Notes: generated by a model not told the origin, from the letters alone. Positions 44,566 to 53,763 are shown, counted from the first letter of the stretch. The stretch: 64,000 nt of DNA from Desulfovibrio sp. A2 (GCF_000226255.1 NZ_AGFG01000029.1:1-64000), one strand, 5' to 3'. Program-made: numbers and translations.

Positions 44566-47013
44566 GTGCGCCGCATGCCCGTTTCGCATGTCACTCAGAC
44601 CGGGCGTTCCGAGGTCCCGGACCCCGCCGCCGACACCGACCCGCCCCAGGGACGCGGGGGCGAACACGACCGACAGCCCTCCAGGCCGGGCCGTTCCCCA
44701 AGGCGAAGCCCCCGGCCCCTGCGCTGGCTGCTGCCGTCCCTGCTGCTTTCCGCTGGCGCCCTGCTCTACGCCATCACCTTCGCCGATCCCTACGCGCTGC
44801 CCGCCACCCCGCCGGTACAGGCCCTGCTGATCAATTCCTACGACCAGAGAATGCGCTGGGTGCGCGACCTGACCGACGCGGTGGAGGCGGACCTTGCCCC
44901 GCCCGGCGGCAACGTGCTGCTGCGCGTGGAGAACATGGACACCAAGGCGGTGCACGACGACGCCTACTTCGCCGCCTTCGCCGCCATGCTACGCGCCAAG
45001 TACGCCACCACGCGCCCCGCGCTGCTGCTGTGCTCCGACGACCACGCCCTGAACTTCCTGCGCCGCTACCGCGATGTGCTCTTTCCCGGCGTGCCGGTGG
45101 TGTTTGGCGGCGTCAACAATTTCTCGCCCGCCCGCATCGAGGGCATGCCCGGCGTCACCGGCGTCACGGAAGAACACTACCCGTACGAAACCGCGCAATT
45201 CCTGTTGCGCGCCCACACCGGCGTCGAGGAACTGTTCATCATCAACGACTACACCGAAAGCGGACGTTCCACGGCGGCGGAACTGGCCGAGGCGCTGCGC
45301 CCCCTGGAAGGCCGCGTGCGGCTGCGCTGGAACGCCGACGTCCCCATGTCCGACCTGTTGCGCCAAGTGGCCGCGCTGGGACCGGAAACCGCGGTGCTGC
45401 TCGGCGTGTACTACTCCGACGCCACGGCCCGCGTGGCCACCTACGAGGAAGCCGGGCTGCGCATCGCCTCGGCGGCGCGGGTGCCCGTTTACTGCATCAT
45501 GGGCTTCAACCTGAGCGGCAACATGGTGGGCGGCAAGCTGGTCAACGGCCAGACGCAGGGACGCAGCATGGCCGACCTCGGGCGGCGCATCCTTGCGGGT
45601 GAAGATCCGGCCGCCCTGCCCGTCCGGCGCGGGCCAGGCGAATTTCTTTTCGACTACACGCAGTTGCACAGATGGCGCATCGACGAGGCCTCGTTGCCCC
45701 CGGGCAGCGAGGTGGTGGAGCGGCCCTTCTCCCTCTATCGCGCCTACACCAGGGAAATCCACGTCATCGCGGGCTTCGTGGCGGCCATGTTCGCCACCGT
45801 CGTGGCCCTGGTCATCGTCATGCGCCACAAGGCGCGGACCGAGGCCGAACTGCGCAAGCTGCGCAACCTGCTGGCCAACATCCTCGATTCCATGCCCTCC
45901 GTGGTGGTGGGCGTCTCGCCCGAAGGACGCATCATCCAATGGAACCGCCAGGCGGTGCGCATGTCCGGCGTGGAGCCCGCCGCGGCAATGGGCCGGGCGC
46001 TGGACGAGGTGTTTCCGCGCCTCGCACCGCAACTGCCGCGCGTGCGCGAGGCGCTGGACAGCCAGATGCCCGTGCGCGGCGAACGGCTGGTGCGCACCGA
46101 AAACGGCATCCCCCGGTACGAGGACGTCACCGTGTTCCCCCTGGCCGCCAACGGCATGGAAGGCGCGGTCATCCGGCTGGACGACGTGACCGAGCGCGAG
46201 CGGGTGCGGGAAATGATGATCCAGACCGAACGCATGCTGTCGGTGGGAGGGCTTGCGGCGGGCATGGCCCACGAGATCAACAACCCCTTGGGCGGCATCC
46301 TGCAGGCCGTGCAGAACGTGCTGCGCCGCATCGAGCCGGGGCGTCCCGCCAACGAGGAGGCCGCCCGGTCCATGGGCTGCACCGTGGAGCAGGTGCGCGA
46401 CTACCTGGAGCGGCGCGGCGTGCTGCGCATGGCCGCCGGGGTGCGCGAGGCCGGGTTGCGCGCGGCGCGCATCGTCTCCAACATGCTCAATTTCAGCCGC
46501 CGCAGCACGTCTTCGCACGTGGAATGCGACATCGGCGCGCTGGTGGCCAACGCCGTGGAGCTTGCCGCCAGCGACTACAGCTTTCGCGAGAACCACGACT
46601 TCCGCAAGCTGCGCGTGGAACTGCTGGTGCCGCCGGACCTGCCCAAGCCCGCCTGCCTGCCCACCGAGGTGGAACAGGTGCTGCTGAACCTGCTGCGCAA
46701 CGCCGCGCAGGCTCTCGCGGGGTTCACCCCGGCCGGGGGCGCGCCGCCCACCATCACCGTGCGCGCCGAATGCATCCCGGATGGCGTGGCCGTGTCCGTG
46801 ACCGACAACGGCCCCGGCATGCCGCCAGAGGTGCGCGCGCGCGTGTTCGACCCCTTCTACACCACCCGCCCACCGGGCGATGGCACCGGCCTCGGGCTGT
46901 CCGTGGCGTTCTTCATCATCACCCAGAACCACAAGGGCACCTTCACCGTGGCTTCGGAACCCGGCCAGGGGACAACCTTCACCTTCACCCTGCCGCTGGG
47001 GCCAGCGTCATGA
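44566..47013 (+). CDS. Sensor histidine kinase with periplasmic ABC-substrate-binding-like domain (copy 1)
   Basis: 815 residues from GTG 44566 (ATG 44575 is the alternative; neither has a good ribosome-binding site). A membrane helix (about 55-75), a periplasmic domain (about 85-385) resembling the ABC_sub_bind family (LLINSYDQRMRWVRDLTD...FPGVPVVFGGVNNFSP), a second helix (about 400-425), PAS (about 440-550), HisKA with AHEINNPLGG (His about 569) and a long internal loop, then HATPase with N-box LLRNAAQA, DNGPGM and GTGLGL. All catalytic boxes are present. No response regulator is next to it. Confidence 0.88.
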   Translation: MRRMPVSHVTQTGRSEVPDPAADTDPPQGRGGEHDRQPSRPGRSPRRSPRPLRWLLPSLLLSAGALLYAITFADPYALPATPPVQALLINSYDQRMRWVRDLTDAVEADLAPPGGNVLLRVENMDTKAVHDDAYFAAFAAMLRAKYATTRPALLLCSDDHALNFLRRYRDVLFPGVPVVFGGVNNFSPARIEGMPGVTGVTEEHYPYETAQFLLRAHTGVEELFIINDYTESGRSTAAELAEALRPLEGRVRLRWNADVPMSDLLRQVAALGPETAVLLGVYYSDATARVATYEEAGLRIASAARVPVYCIMGFNLSGNMVGGKLVNGQTQGRSMADLGRRILAGEDPAALPVRRGPGEFLFDYTQLHRWRIDEASLPPGSEVVERPFSLYRAYTREIHVIAGFVAAMFATVVALVIVMRHKARTEAELRKLRNLLANILDSMPSVVVGVSPEGRIIQWNRQAVRMSGVEPAAAMGRALDEVFPRLAPQLPRVREALDSQMPVRGERLVRTENGIPRYEDVTVFPLAANGMEGAVIRLDDVTERERVREMMIQTERMLSVGGLAAGMAHEINNPLGGILQAVQNVLRRIEPGRPANEEAARSMGCTVEQVRDYLERRGVLRMAAGVREAGLRAARIVSNMLNFSRRSTSSHVECDIGALVANAVELAASDYSFRENHDFRKLRVELLVPPDLPKPACLPTEVEQVLLNLLRNAAQALAGFTPAGGAPPTITVRAECIPDGVAVSVTDNGPGMPPEVRARVFDPFYTTRPPGDGTGLGLSVAFFIITQNHKGTFTVASEPGQGTTFTFTLPLGPAS

Positions 47014-49541
47014 CCGCCAGGCAACGCGCAATGCACGGTCTTGGACGGCGGGGAACCGCAAAAGGCCTTTCGCGGCTGGCGTTGGCCGGGCTGTTCGCCG
47101 CCTTGGCCGTGATGGCCGTGATGGTCATGATGGCGTGGACGCCCGCCGCCATGGCCACCGGGAACGGCCCGCCCGACATTACGGACAGGGCGGACATGTC
47201 GAGCAGGGCGGGCGGGGCGGGGCCGGAACGCCCGGCAGCCAACGCCACGTCCGAGGCCGTGGCGCGCTCGGTGGCCGATTCGGTGGTCAAGACCCTGGCC
47301 GACTCCATCGCCGCGCGGGGCGTCCAGCCGCAGGACACCAGGAAACTGGTGCTGCTGCTGAACTCCTACGAACAAGGCATGGGCCGGGTGCGGGAAATAA
47401 CCGACACCATCGAGCGCATACTGGCCCCCGCGGACAACAACATCGCCCTGCGCGTGGAAAACCTGGATTCCAAACGCGTGTCCACGCCGGAGTACCTGAA
47501 CGCCTTTGCGGCCATGCTGGCCCTGAAATACGCGGGGCGCACGCCCGCCCTCATCCTGACCAGCGACGACGACGCCCTCGACTTCCTGGAGATGTGGCAT
47601 GCCGCGCTGTTTCCGGGCGTGCCCGTGCTTTTCTGCGGGGTGAACCATTACCATGACAGCCTGGCCACGGCCATTCCGCAGCTTTCCGGCGTACTCAGCA
47701 CCTTCTCCGCCCGCGAGACGGCGGAGGCGATGCTGGCTCTGCACCCCGGCACGCGCCACATCCAGATCGTCAACGACCACACCGAAACCGGCAGGGCCGT
47801 GGCCGAGAGCATGCGGAAGCAGTTGGTCGGGCTGCCCGACGGCGTGCAGGTGCACGAGTTTCCGCCGCTGCCCTTCGACGATCTGCTCTCCCGGCTGGCC
47901 ACCCTGCCGCAGGACGCAGCCGTGCTGCTGGGCGTGTATTTTTCCGACCCCACGGGCTACGCCACCAGCTTCGAGGACATGGGCGAGCGCATCGCCGAGG
48001 CCACGCGGGTTCCCGTGCACTGCCTGGTGGATTTCAACCTGCGCGGCGCGGTGGTCGGGGGCAAGCTGTCCGGCGCGTCCATGCAGGCCGAGGCATTGGG
48101 CCGCATGGCCCTGCGGGTGCTTTCCGGCACCCGCGCAGCTGACATCCCCGTGCAGACCGAAGGAGTGAACCGCTTCCTGTACCGCGCCCCCTCGCTGGAG
48201 CGGTGGGCCATTTCCGAACGCCTGCTGCCCCCGGGGAGCTCGGTGGTCGACCGGCCCTTCTCGCTCTACCGGGCCTACCGCACCCACATCAACGTGCTGG
48301 CCCTGCTGGTGGTATCGCTGGCCTCCACCATTGCCGTGCTGGCGCACATGATGCGCCGCAGGGCCGCCTCGGAACGCCAGTTACGGCGGCTGCGCAACCT
48401 GCTGGCCAACACCCTCGACTCCATGCCCTCGATCATCGTCGGCGTGTCGCCCGATGGCTTGGTAACCCACTGGAACCACCACGCGGCCAGCGCCACCGGG
48501 CTGGAGGCGACCGAGGCCACGGGCCGCCCCCTGGGCGAGGTGTTTCCCCGGCTTGAACGGCTGAAGCCGCTGGTGATCGAGGCGCTGGAGGACGGCCAGC
48601 CCAAGGGCGGGCAGCGCCAGTTGCACCCCGAGGGCGACACGATGCGTTGCGAGGAGGTGACGGTCTTTCCCCTGGTGGCCAACGGCGCGCACGGGGCCGT
48701 CATCCGCGTGGACGACGTGACCGAACGCGAACGCATCCGCGAGATGATGGTCCAGACGGAAAAGATGCTCACCGTGGGCGGCCTTGCGGCGGGCATGGCC
48801 CACGAGATCAACAACCCTCTAGGCGGCATCCTGCAGGCGGTGCAGAACATGCGCCGCCGGGTGGAGCCGGGAAGACCCGACAACGAAACCGCCGCCCGCG
48901 AGGCGGGGCTTTCCCTCGAACAGGTGCGTGGCTACCTCGAGCGGCGCGAGATACTGCGCATGCTCGACGACATCGCGGCCTCCGGGGCCCGGGCAGCGCA
49001 CATCGTGGCCAACATGCTCGACTTCAGCCGCAGGGCGGACGGCTCTTTCGTGGCGCAGGATCTGCACCGGCTCATCGAGAACACGCTGGAACTGGCGGCC
49101 AATGATTACGACCTGAAAAAACTGTATGATTTCAGAATGCTGCGCATCGTACGCCACTACGCCCCCGGCTTGCCGCCGGTACCCTGCCTGCCCACCGAGG
49201 TGGAACAGGTGCTGCTGAACCTGTTCAAGAACGCCGCCCAGGCCCTGGCCACCCATCCCCCGGCCGATGGCGCGCCGCCCACCCTGACCATCCGCACCGA
49301 ACGCCACCACGACCTGGTGGCGGTGACCGTGAGCGACAACGGCCCTGGCATGCCGCCCGATGTACGGGCCCGCGCCTTCGATCCGTTCTACACCACCAAG
49401 CCCCCCGGCGAAGGCACCGGGCTCGGGCTGTCGGTGTCGTACTTCCTGATCACCCACAATCACGGCGGCAGCTTCGCCCTGCACACGGAACCAGGCAAAG
49501 GCGCGCACTTCACCTTCACCCTGCCCCTGCGCCAACGCTAG
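47010..49541 (+). CDS. Sensor histidine kinase with periplasmic ABC-substrate-binding-like domain (copy 2)
   Basis: 843 residues, a diverged tandem paralogue of the gene before it, with the same order: helix (about 20-45), ABC_sub_bind-like periplasmic domain (about 110-415; VLLLNSYEQGMGRVREITD), helix (about 430-450), PAS, HisKA with AHEINNPLGG and HATPase with intact boxes (DNGPGM, GTGLGLSVSYF). Its start overlaps the stop of copy 1 (ATGA, 47010-47013), so they are translated together and may form heterodimers. The N-terminal half differs most, which fits different ligands. Confidence 0.88.
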   Translation: MTARQRAMHGLGRRGTAKGLSRLALAGLFAALAVMAVMVMMAWTPAAMATGNGPPDITDRADMSSRAGGAGPERPAANATSEAVARSVADSVVKTLADSIAARGVQPQDTRKLVLLLNSYEQGMGRVREITDTIERILAPADNNIALRVENLDSKRVSTPEYLNAFAAMLALKYAGRTPALILTSDDDALDFLEMWHAALFPGVPVLFCGVNHYHDSLATAIPQLSGVLSTFSARETAEAMLALHPGTRHIQIVNDHTETGRAVAESMRKQLVGLPDGVQVHEFPPLPFDDLLSRLATLPQDAAVLLGVYFSDPTGYATSFEDMGERIAEATRVPVHCLVDFNLRGAVVGGKLSGASMQAEALGRMALRVLSGTRAADIPVQTEGVNRFLYRAPSLERWAISERLLPPGSSVVDRPFSLYRAYRTHINVLALLVVSLASTIAVLAHMMRRRAASERQLRRLRNLLANTLDSMPSIIVGVSPDGLVTHWNHHAASATGLEATEATGRPLGEVFPRLERLKPLVIEALEDGQPKGGQRQLHPEGDTMRCEEVTVFPLVANGAHGAVIRVDDVTERERIREMMVQTEKMLTVGGLAAGMAHEINNPLGGILQAVQNMRRRVEPGRPDNETAAREAGLSLEQVRGYLERREILRMLDDIAASGARAAHIVANMLDFSRRADGSFVAQDLHRLIENTLELAANDYDLKKLYDFRMLRIVRHYAPGLPPVPCLPTEVEQVLLNLFKNAAQALATHPPADGAPPTLTIRTERHHDLVAVTVSDNGPGMPPDVRARAFDPFYTTKPPGEGTGLGLSVSYFLITHNHGGSFALHTEPGKGAHFTFTLPLRQR

Positions 49542-50031
49542 CAGCGGTCCGCCCGTGCGTGCGCAAACCCGGCGCGCCCGCCGTTCCATCCACCCATCAC
49601 GCATCATCCGCCGCCCTTTCTGGCCGGGCACGGCACCGCCTGCGTGGCATTCCATGGGCGCGGCACGCGCGCAACGTGTATGTGCCGGGGTGACGGCGTG
49701 CGGACGGGCCAAACTGCCAGATTGGACGGATTGTGCGGATGGGGCGCACGCCCCCGCCCCGGCCGGCAGCCGACCGATTTCGCCCGGCTGCCAGCCAACG
49801 GCCACATGGACACAGCCACCCAGCATGCGCATAGTATGGCAAGGACGCCAGGTGCCAAGCCCAGGAAAACCCATACGGGCATGCCGACGCCCATGGCCGT
49901 CGCCCACTTGACCGACGGCGAGGCCGTGGCGCAATCGGCTCGCCCCTGAACCGCCGCGCCAACCGGCCGACCGTCAACCGGCAGACCGTCTGAGCGCATA
50001 GGCACAAGACTCTTCACGGAAAGGACGCCCC
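49542..50031. other. Intergenic region, no gene supported
   Basis: 490 bases between the second tandem kinase and the DUF4136 lipoprotein gene. Several open frames cross it but none has a ribosome-binding site or recognisable product. No terminator or promoter is convincing. Confidence 0.4.
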
Positions 50032-51078
50032 ATGAACGCCCCACGCGCCATATGCGCTTCATCTGCCCTACGCCTGCTCGCCTGCCTGCTCGCGCTGCTC
50101 GTGCTGCTGGCCACGGGCTGCGCCCCGCGCATGAAGGCCGACGTGCAGGCCGTCTCGGCCCCCGGCTTCCGCAAGGCCGGGCAAAGCTACGTGCTGGCCC
50201 CCGGCCCGGCGCTGACCACGTTCACCACCCTCAACGCCGACATGTTCCGGCAGTCCACCCAGCGGCTGCGCGCCGTGCTTACCGGGCACGGCTACCGCGA
50301 GGCCGCCAGCGCGCAGGAAGCCGACTTGGCCGTGGTGGTGGAATGGAAGGTGGACGGCCCGCACGAGGTGCCGGACACGTCCTCCTACGGTTACTCGCGC
50401 CCGTCCATAGGCATCGGCATCGGGTACGGCTCCAGCCCATGGTACGGTGGCGGCTACGGCGACCGATACGGGCGTTGGGGATACGGAGGATACCGGGGGA
50501 TAGGCGGCGGCTACGGATATGGGTACGGCTATCCCCCGCCCATGACGGTGGTGCATACGCGCACCCTGTCCATCGAGGCGCGCGACCTGCGTCCCGGCCG
50601 GGCCGCCGCCGATGCGGCGGAGCCCAAGCCGCAAGATATGGGGAAGGCGATCCCCCCCGCCGTTCCCGACGCGCGCCCCGCTACGTCTGGAACCTCTGGA
50701 ACGCCCCAGAAGGGCACGCCGCCCCCCGCTCCTCCCGCTGGCCAGGCGTTGACGGGACAGACATCGACCGGGCAGCCAGCGGGCGGCAGCAGCCCCGGCG
50801 CACCCCGGCAACCGGCCGCTCCGCCGTCCGGCGAGGTGCCCGACTACGCCAAGCCCCCGTATGGCACGCCCATCGGCGTGGTGGAGGGCCTGCCTTCCCC
50901 CGCCGAACTCACCGGGCCGGTGGTCTGGAAGGTGGTGGTTTCCAGCACGGGCAGTTCGCGCGACATCCAGAGCGCCCTGCCCGCGCTCACCGTGGCGGCA
51001 TCGCGCTGGATAGGCGTCACGGCCAACGTCAAGGTGACCGTGGACGACGAACTCAACGTGACCATCCAGGGGCAGTAG
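50032..51078 (+). CDS. DUF4136-like lipoprotein with Gly/Tyr-rich insert
   Basis: 348 residues with a lipoprotein signal (hydrophobic core about 13-27, lipobox LATGC, Cys at about 30). A DUF4136-like domain is split: the first half (about 35-120; SYVLAPGPALT, LRAVLTGHGYREA, DLAVVVEW) and the second (about 285-348) are separated by a Gly/Tyr-rich repeat (about 125-165; GYGYGYG) and a Pro/Ala/Gly-rich linker. GGAAAGGA precedes the ATG. It is probably an outer-membrane lipoprotein; its role is unknown. Confidence 0.8.
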   Translation: MNAPRAICASSALRLLACLLALLVLLATGCAPRMKADVQAVSAPGFRKAGQSYVLAPGPALTTFTTLNADMFRQSTQRLRAVLTGHGYREAASAQEADLAVVVEWKVDGPHEVPDTSSYGYSRPSIGIGIGYGSSPWYGGGYGDRYGRWGYGGYRGIGGGYGYGYGYPPPMTVVHTRTLSIEARDLRPGRAAADAAEPKPQDMGKAIPPAVPDARPATSGTSGTPQKGTPPPAPPAGQALTGQTSTGQPAGGSSPGAPRQPAAPPSGEVPDYAKPPYGTPIGVVEGLPSPAELTGPVVWKVVVSSTGSSRDIQSALPALTVAASRWIGVTANVKVTVDDELNVTIQGQ

Positions 51079-51416
51079 CCCGGAGAAGTGAGCCTGGCGG
51101 CGCGGAGTGACGTCCACCAACACCCAGCGCCCGGCCTGAGTCCGGCCTCATCGGGCAGCATCGGGCAGCATCTGGCATGCATCGGGCGACATCGGGTCGA
51201 ACATGGCTGCGCAGGGTCTCGTCCGAGCAGCCCGAAGCCCCTCGGGAAAGCGGGCGTTCGCGGACGCAGGGGCGCGCGGCGACGACAAGTCCTCCGCCGC
51301 GCCGGTGGCGGGGGACGCAGAAAGGGCCGAGCGGCCCTCGCCGCCCGGCCCCGAGCATCCCGTGGATCACCCCGCCATCCGCGTCCCTTGAGCCGCCTCG
51401 CCGATGCCGCCCCCGA
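51079..51416. other. Convergent intergenic region with decamer repeats
   Basis: 338 bases between the lipoprotein gene (plus) and the HTH gene (minus). It contains a five-unit repeat at 51149-51199. Nothing else is supported. Confidence 0.45.
51149..51199. repeat. Five copies of a CATCGGGCAG-like decamer
   Basis: Copies begin at 51149, 51159, 51169, 51180 and 51190, with the first two identical and the others differing at one to three positions. The period of about one DNA turn is regular. It lies between convergent genes at the edge of the repressor module. Confidence 0.6.
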
Positions 51417-51845
51417 TCAATGGCTGCGCTCAGCCCCTTTGCCCCCGCTCTCCGCACCAGCCCCGTGACCATGCCAGAACCACCGTCGCACGGCCTCGGG
51501 GTCGGCACGGTAGGTACCGTCCGAGCACCTGCGCGCGGGAAAGCCGTCCTCGCGGATCCAGCGCTTTACGGCCCCCTGTCCCGCGCCCACGGCGCGGCCG
51601 ATGGCGTCCAGTCCCACCAGCACGAACGGTCGGGGGCAAACCTGCCCTTGCGCCAGGCTTCGCGCCGGGTCCGGCATTCCGGCGGGCCGGGCGCATCCCG
51701 GTCCATGGCGCTCGGGCAGGCAGCCGCCGGGCGGATATCCGGCGGGCCGCCCATCCTCGAACGGGCCGGCGCAGCGGGATGGCCAGACGGCCCCCGGCGC
51801 GGGAACAAGAGAAGCCTGTCGCTGCGGTTGCTGCGCGGCATGCAT
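51417..51845 (-). CDS. Helix-turn-helix protein of the repressor module
   Basis: 142 residues from the ATG at 51845, which has AAGGAGG 9 bases upstream. The last 60 residues form an HTH of the kind seen in small phage DNA-binding proteins (LDAIGRAVGAGQGAVKRWI, GFPARRC, GTYRADPEAVRRWF). The first 80 residues are low complexity. It is the last gene of the leftward operon that is divergent from the S24 repressor; it could control later genes or packaging. Confidence 0.6.
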   Translation of the reverse strand: MHAAQQPQRQASLVPAPGAVWPSRCAGPFEDGRPAGYPPGGCLPERHGPGCARPAGMPDPARSLAQGQVCPRPFVLVGLDAIGRAVGAGQGAVKRWIREDGFPARRCSDGTYRADPEAVRRWFWHGHGAGAESGGKGAERSH

Positions 51846-51972
51846 GAGTAGCATCCTCCTTGCCTCGCGACGTGTGCGTCGCGGTTGTCGAGCCTCAACC
51901 ATGGCCGGTTTCCCATCTTGCCCGGCCACGGAGCGCATGCGCGCCTCCTGGGTACGCGGCAGCTGGCCCGCT

Positions 51973-52566
51973 TCAGTGCATGCGCCGTGGCGGGCGGCCC
52001 GGCAAAGCCCCATCCGCGCCGTACGTCCCCCACCACGGGACCATCGGCCATGCGGTCGTCTCGCCGCCGTCGATTCCGGCCCGCTCCGGGCCGCACGGCC
52101 ATGCCGCCATGGGGGGCCGATCCTGCAGCATTGCCCCGCCCGGCGCATCCGGCGTTGCCGCCGGTTCCCGTGCAGCGGATGCGTCACGCTTTCCCGCAGC
52201 CTCCGCCTGTTTCCACACGGCTCGGTGCACGGCCGCACCCGCGCGTGCAGGCGCGGGCGCTCCGGAACGGCGGTCCGTTTCCACGGCCTGGACCAGCCAC
52301 GCGGCCACCACGGCGCAGGCTTCACCACCAAGTTCACAGGCCACCAGTTCGCCCTCCACGTGCACCAGCATGCCCCGCCGCAACCGCGCAAGGCACCACG
52401 CAGCCTGATCACCGGCAACACGCACCCGGTGCCGCTGCCCCGCGTCGTCCTGGCCCGCCCCGTCGGTGCTGACGCAAAACAGCACGCAGGTTCCGGCCGT
52501 ACCCGTGCCGGGGCGTGGGCCGGTCACCACGCGCCCGAGCAGCATCACTCTGTTCACAGCCGCCAT
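51973..52566 (-). CDS. Single-stranded DNA-binding protein-like OB-fold protein
   Basis: 197 residues. The first 100 residues follow the SSB pattern (NRVMLLGRVVTGP..., HRVRVAGDQAAWCLARLRRGMLVHVEGEL). The C-terminal half is Ala/Arg/Pro-rich and lacks the acidic tip that recruits partner proteins in bacterial SSBs. GAGGAGG lies 7 bases upstream of the ATG. In the repressor-module operon it would be an early protein, but no other replication gene accompanies it. Confidence 0.65.
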   Translation of the reverse strand: MAAVNRVMLLGRVVTGPRPGTGTAGTCVLFCVSTDGAGQDDAGQRHRVRVAGDQAAWCLARLRRGMLVHVEGELVACELGGEACAVVAAWLVQAVETDRRSGAPAPARAGAAVHRAVWKQAEAAGKRDASAAREPAATPDAPGGAMLQDRPPMAAWPCGPERAGIDGGETTAWPMVPWWGTYGADGALPGRPPRRMH

Positions 52567-52743
52567 GCGGCATCCTCCTCTGCGACGCTTCATGTCGCGC
52601 CGGTCCCCGTCGCGCGCGGTACGCGGCGTGTGGGCCCGGCATATCCCGATCCGGCGCGGGGCGCGCCGGGCGGCGTCCTCGCCGAGTGGCGGCCGTCCGG
52701 CACCAGCCCCTCGCCGGTACGGCCGTTCGCCCTGCGGCGAGCC

Positions 52744-53175
52744 TCAGAAACCAAGCACCATGTCGGGCATGCGGAACAGATCGCGTCCGTAGCAGTCCGG
52801 CGGAATGTCGCCCGAAGCCCAAGGGTCCTCGAACAATCCATGCTCCACGCCGTGCGCCGCGGCCTCGCAACCGGGGCCGCAAAACCTGTCGCGCAGGGAG
52901 GCCGGGGCAAACCCGCGCCCGCACACGACACAAGTGCGCGGCTGGAGCCGGGACTGCCCGGCGGCGGCCAGCGCCACGCATTCTCGCGAGCAGTATCGCC
53001 GGTGGGCGCGCCCCGGGGGCATGGGGCCGCCGCACAACTGGCACCGCTCGGGCCTTTCCAGCGTGCGCGCGGCGGCATGGCATGCGCGTGAGCAATACCG
53101 CCCCCGGCCATGCTGCAACCGGGCGGGGTTGACCGAAAACAGGGAACCGCAATGCAGGCAGGTCACTACAGGCAT
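52744..53175 (-). CDS. Protein with three zinc ribbons
   Basis: 143 residues with three consecutive Cys4-type units: CLHCG...YCSRAC, CQLCG...YCSREC and CVVCG...FCGPGC, followed by a short acidic tail. TGAAGGAGG precedes the ATG. Units of this kind occur in phage HNH proteins, but no HNH residues are present here, so it is a zinc-binding adaptor or DNA-binding protein. It overlaps the upstream zinc-ribbon gene by ten bases. Confidence 0.7.
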   Translation of the reverse strand: MPVVTCLHCGSLFSVNPARLQHGRGRYCSRACHAAARTLERPERCQLCGGPMPPGRAHRRYCSRECVALAAAGQSRLQPRTCVVCGRGFAPASLRDRFCGPGCEAAAHGVEHGLFEDPWASGDIPPDCYGRDLFRMPDMVLGF

Positions 53176-53459
53176 GACGCACCTCCTTCATAAAAACGGT
53201 TGCATGCCTCCAGCGCGCGCAAGCGGGCGCGCGCCGTGCCGGGCGTGGGGTGGCGGGCCTCGTCGTGGCTCGCATGGTACAGGCCGAGCAGTCGCCGATG
53301 CTCGCCCACCTCGATGAACATCATGGGCAGCCGCCGGTCGCGCAGGGCGCAGCCTTCGGCGCAGGCCGGGCACAGAGCCACCCCGGCGATCACCGCGCCC
53401 TCCGCGCCAAGCCCGCTTCCGCATACGGCGCAGTTCGCGCCGCGTGACATTGCGTGCAT
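53166..53459 (-). CDS. Small zinc-ribbon protein, first gene of the leftward operon
   Basis: 97 residues with CAVCG...CPACAEGC at the N-terminus (about 10-35) and a helical C-terminus (GLYHASHDEARHPTPG, RARLRALEACNRFYEG). It starts at ATG 53459 or 53450, with a GAAGGGAA purine-rich site upstream. It overlaps the next gene by ten bases. Its promoter should lie in the divergent region shared with the S24 repressor. Family not recognised. Confidence 0.65.
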   Translation of the reverse strand: MHAMSRGANCAVCGSGLGAEGAVIAGVALCPACAEGCALRDRRLPMMFIEVGEHRRLLGLYHASHDEARHPTPGTARARLRALEACNRFYEGGASCL

Positions 53460-53540
53460 GTTCCCTTCCCTCTCGTTGCCGCGAAACCGGGCAACGTCAC
53501 CTCAGGGGGTGTGCCCGGCCCGTGCGCGGCCCGTCTATCT

Positions 53541-53555
53541 GTTATTCTATAAAAA
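53541..53555 (-). promoter_or_regulatory. AT-rich patch likely to hold the leftward operon promoter
   Basis: Read on the minus strand this is GGTTTTTATAGAATAAC, with a -10-like TATAGA or TATAGAAT about 85-90 bases upstream of the first leftward start codon. The -35 is not clear. Confidence 0.35.
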
Positions 53556-53702
53556 CCGTGTCTCGCCGTTTCCGCCCGGCCCAGGCCGGGTCGCGCCCTC
53601 CTGCCCGGCGACGGGGCCTCGACCCGCGCCGCACAAGCACGTCAAGGACTGCGCCCCTCGTGCGCACAGATATTTCACACTTCGCACACAAACGTCAAGA
53701 GT

Positions 53703-53716
53703 ATCGACGCGTCGAT
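53703..53716. promoter_or_regulatory. Perfect 14-bp palindrome in the divergent control region
   Basis: ATCGACGCGTCGAT is its own reverse complement. It lies midway between the divergent operons, 20 bases from the S24 repressor operator. A dimeric regulator other than the S24 repressor may bind it. Confidence 0.45.
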
Positions 53717-53735
53717 GGCAGAATTTTGTGGACAT

Positions 53736-53752
53736 TCGCACAGAATGTGCTA
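53736..53752 (+). promoter_or_regulatory. Candidate S24 repressor operator overlapping its own promoter
   Basis: TCGCAC-AGAAT-GTGCTA is an inverted repeat with one mismatch. The same design occurs at 54618 with perfect arms. It overlaps the -10-like TAACAT (53751-53756) of the repressor gene, so binding would repress its own gene. Nested inside is a second perfect repeat, ACATTC-GCACA-GAATGT (53732-53748). Confidence 0.55.
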
Positions 53753-53763
53753 ACATCTCATAC

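Noticed and set aside
49604..50062. Minus-strand frame with a hydrophobic stretch in the gap before the DUF4136 gene
   Set aside because: No ribosome-binding site near any start, low-complexity ends, and overlap with the start of the lipoprotein gene. A small membrane protein cannot be excluded but is not supported.
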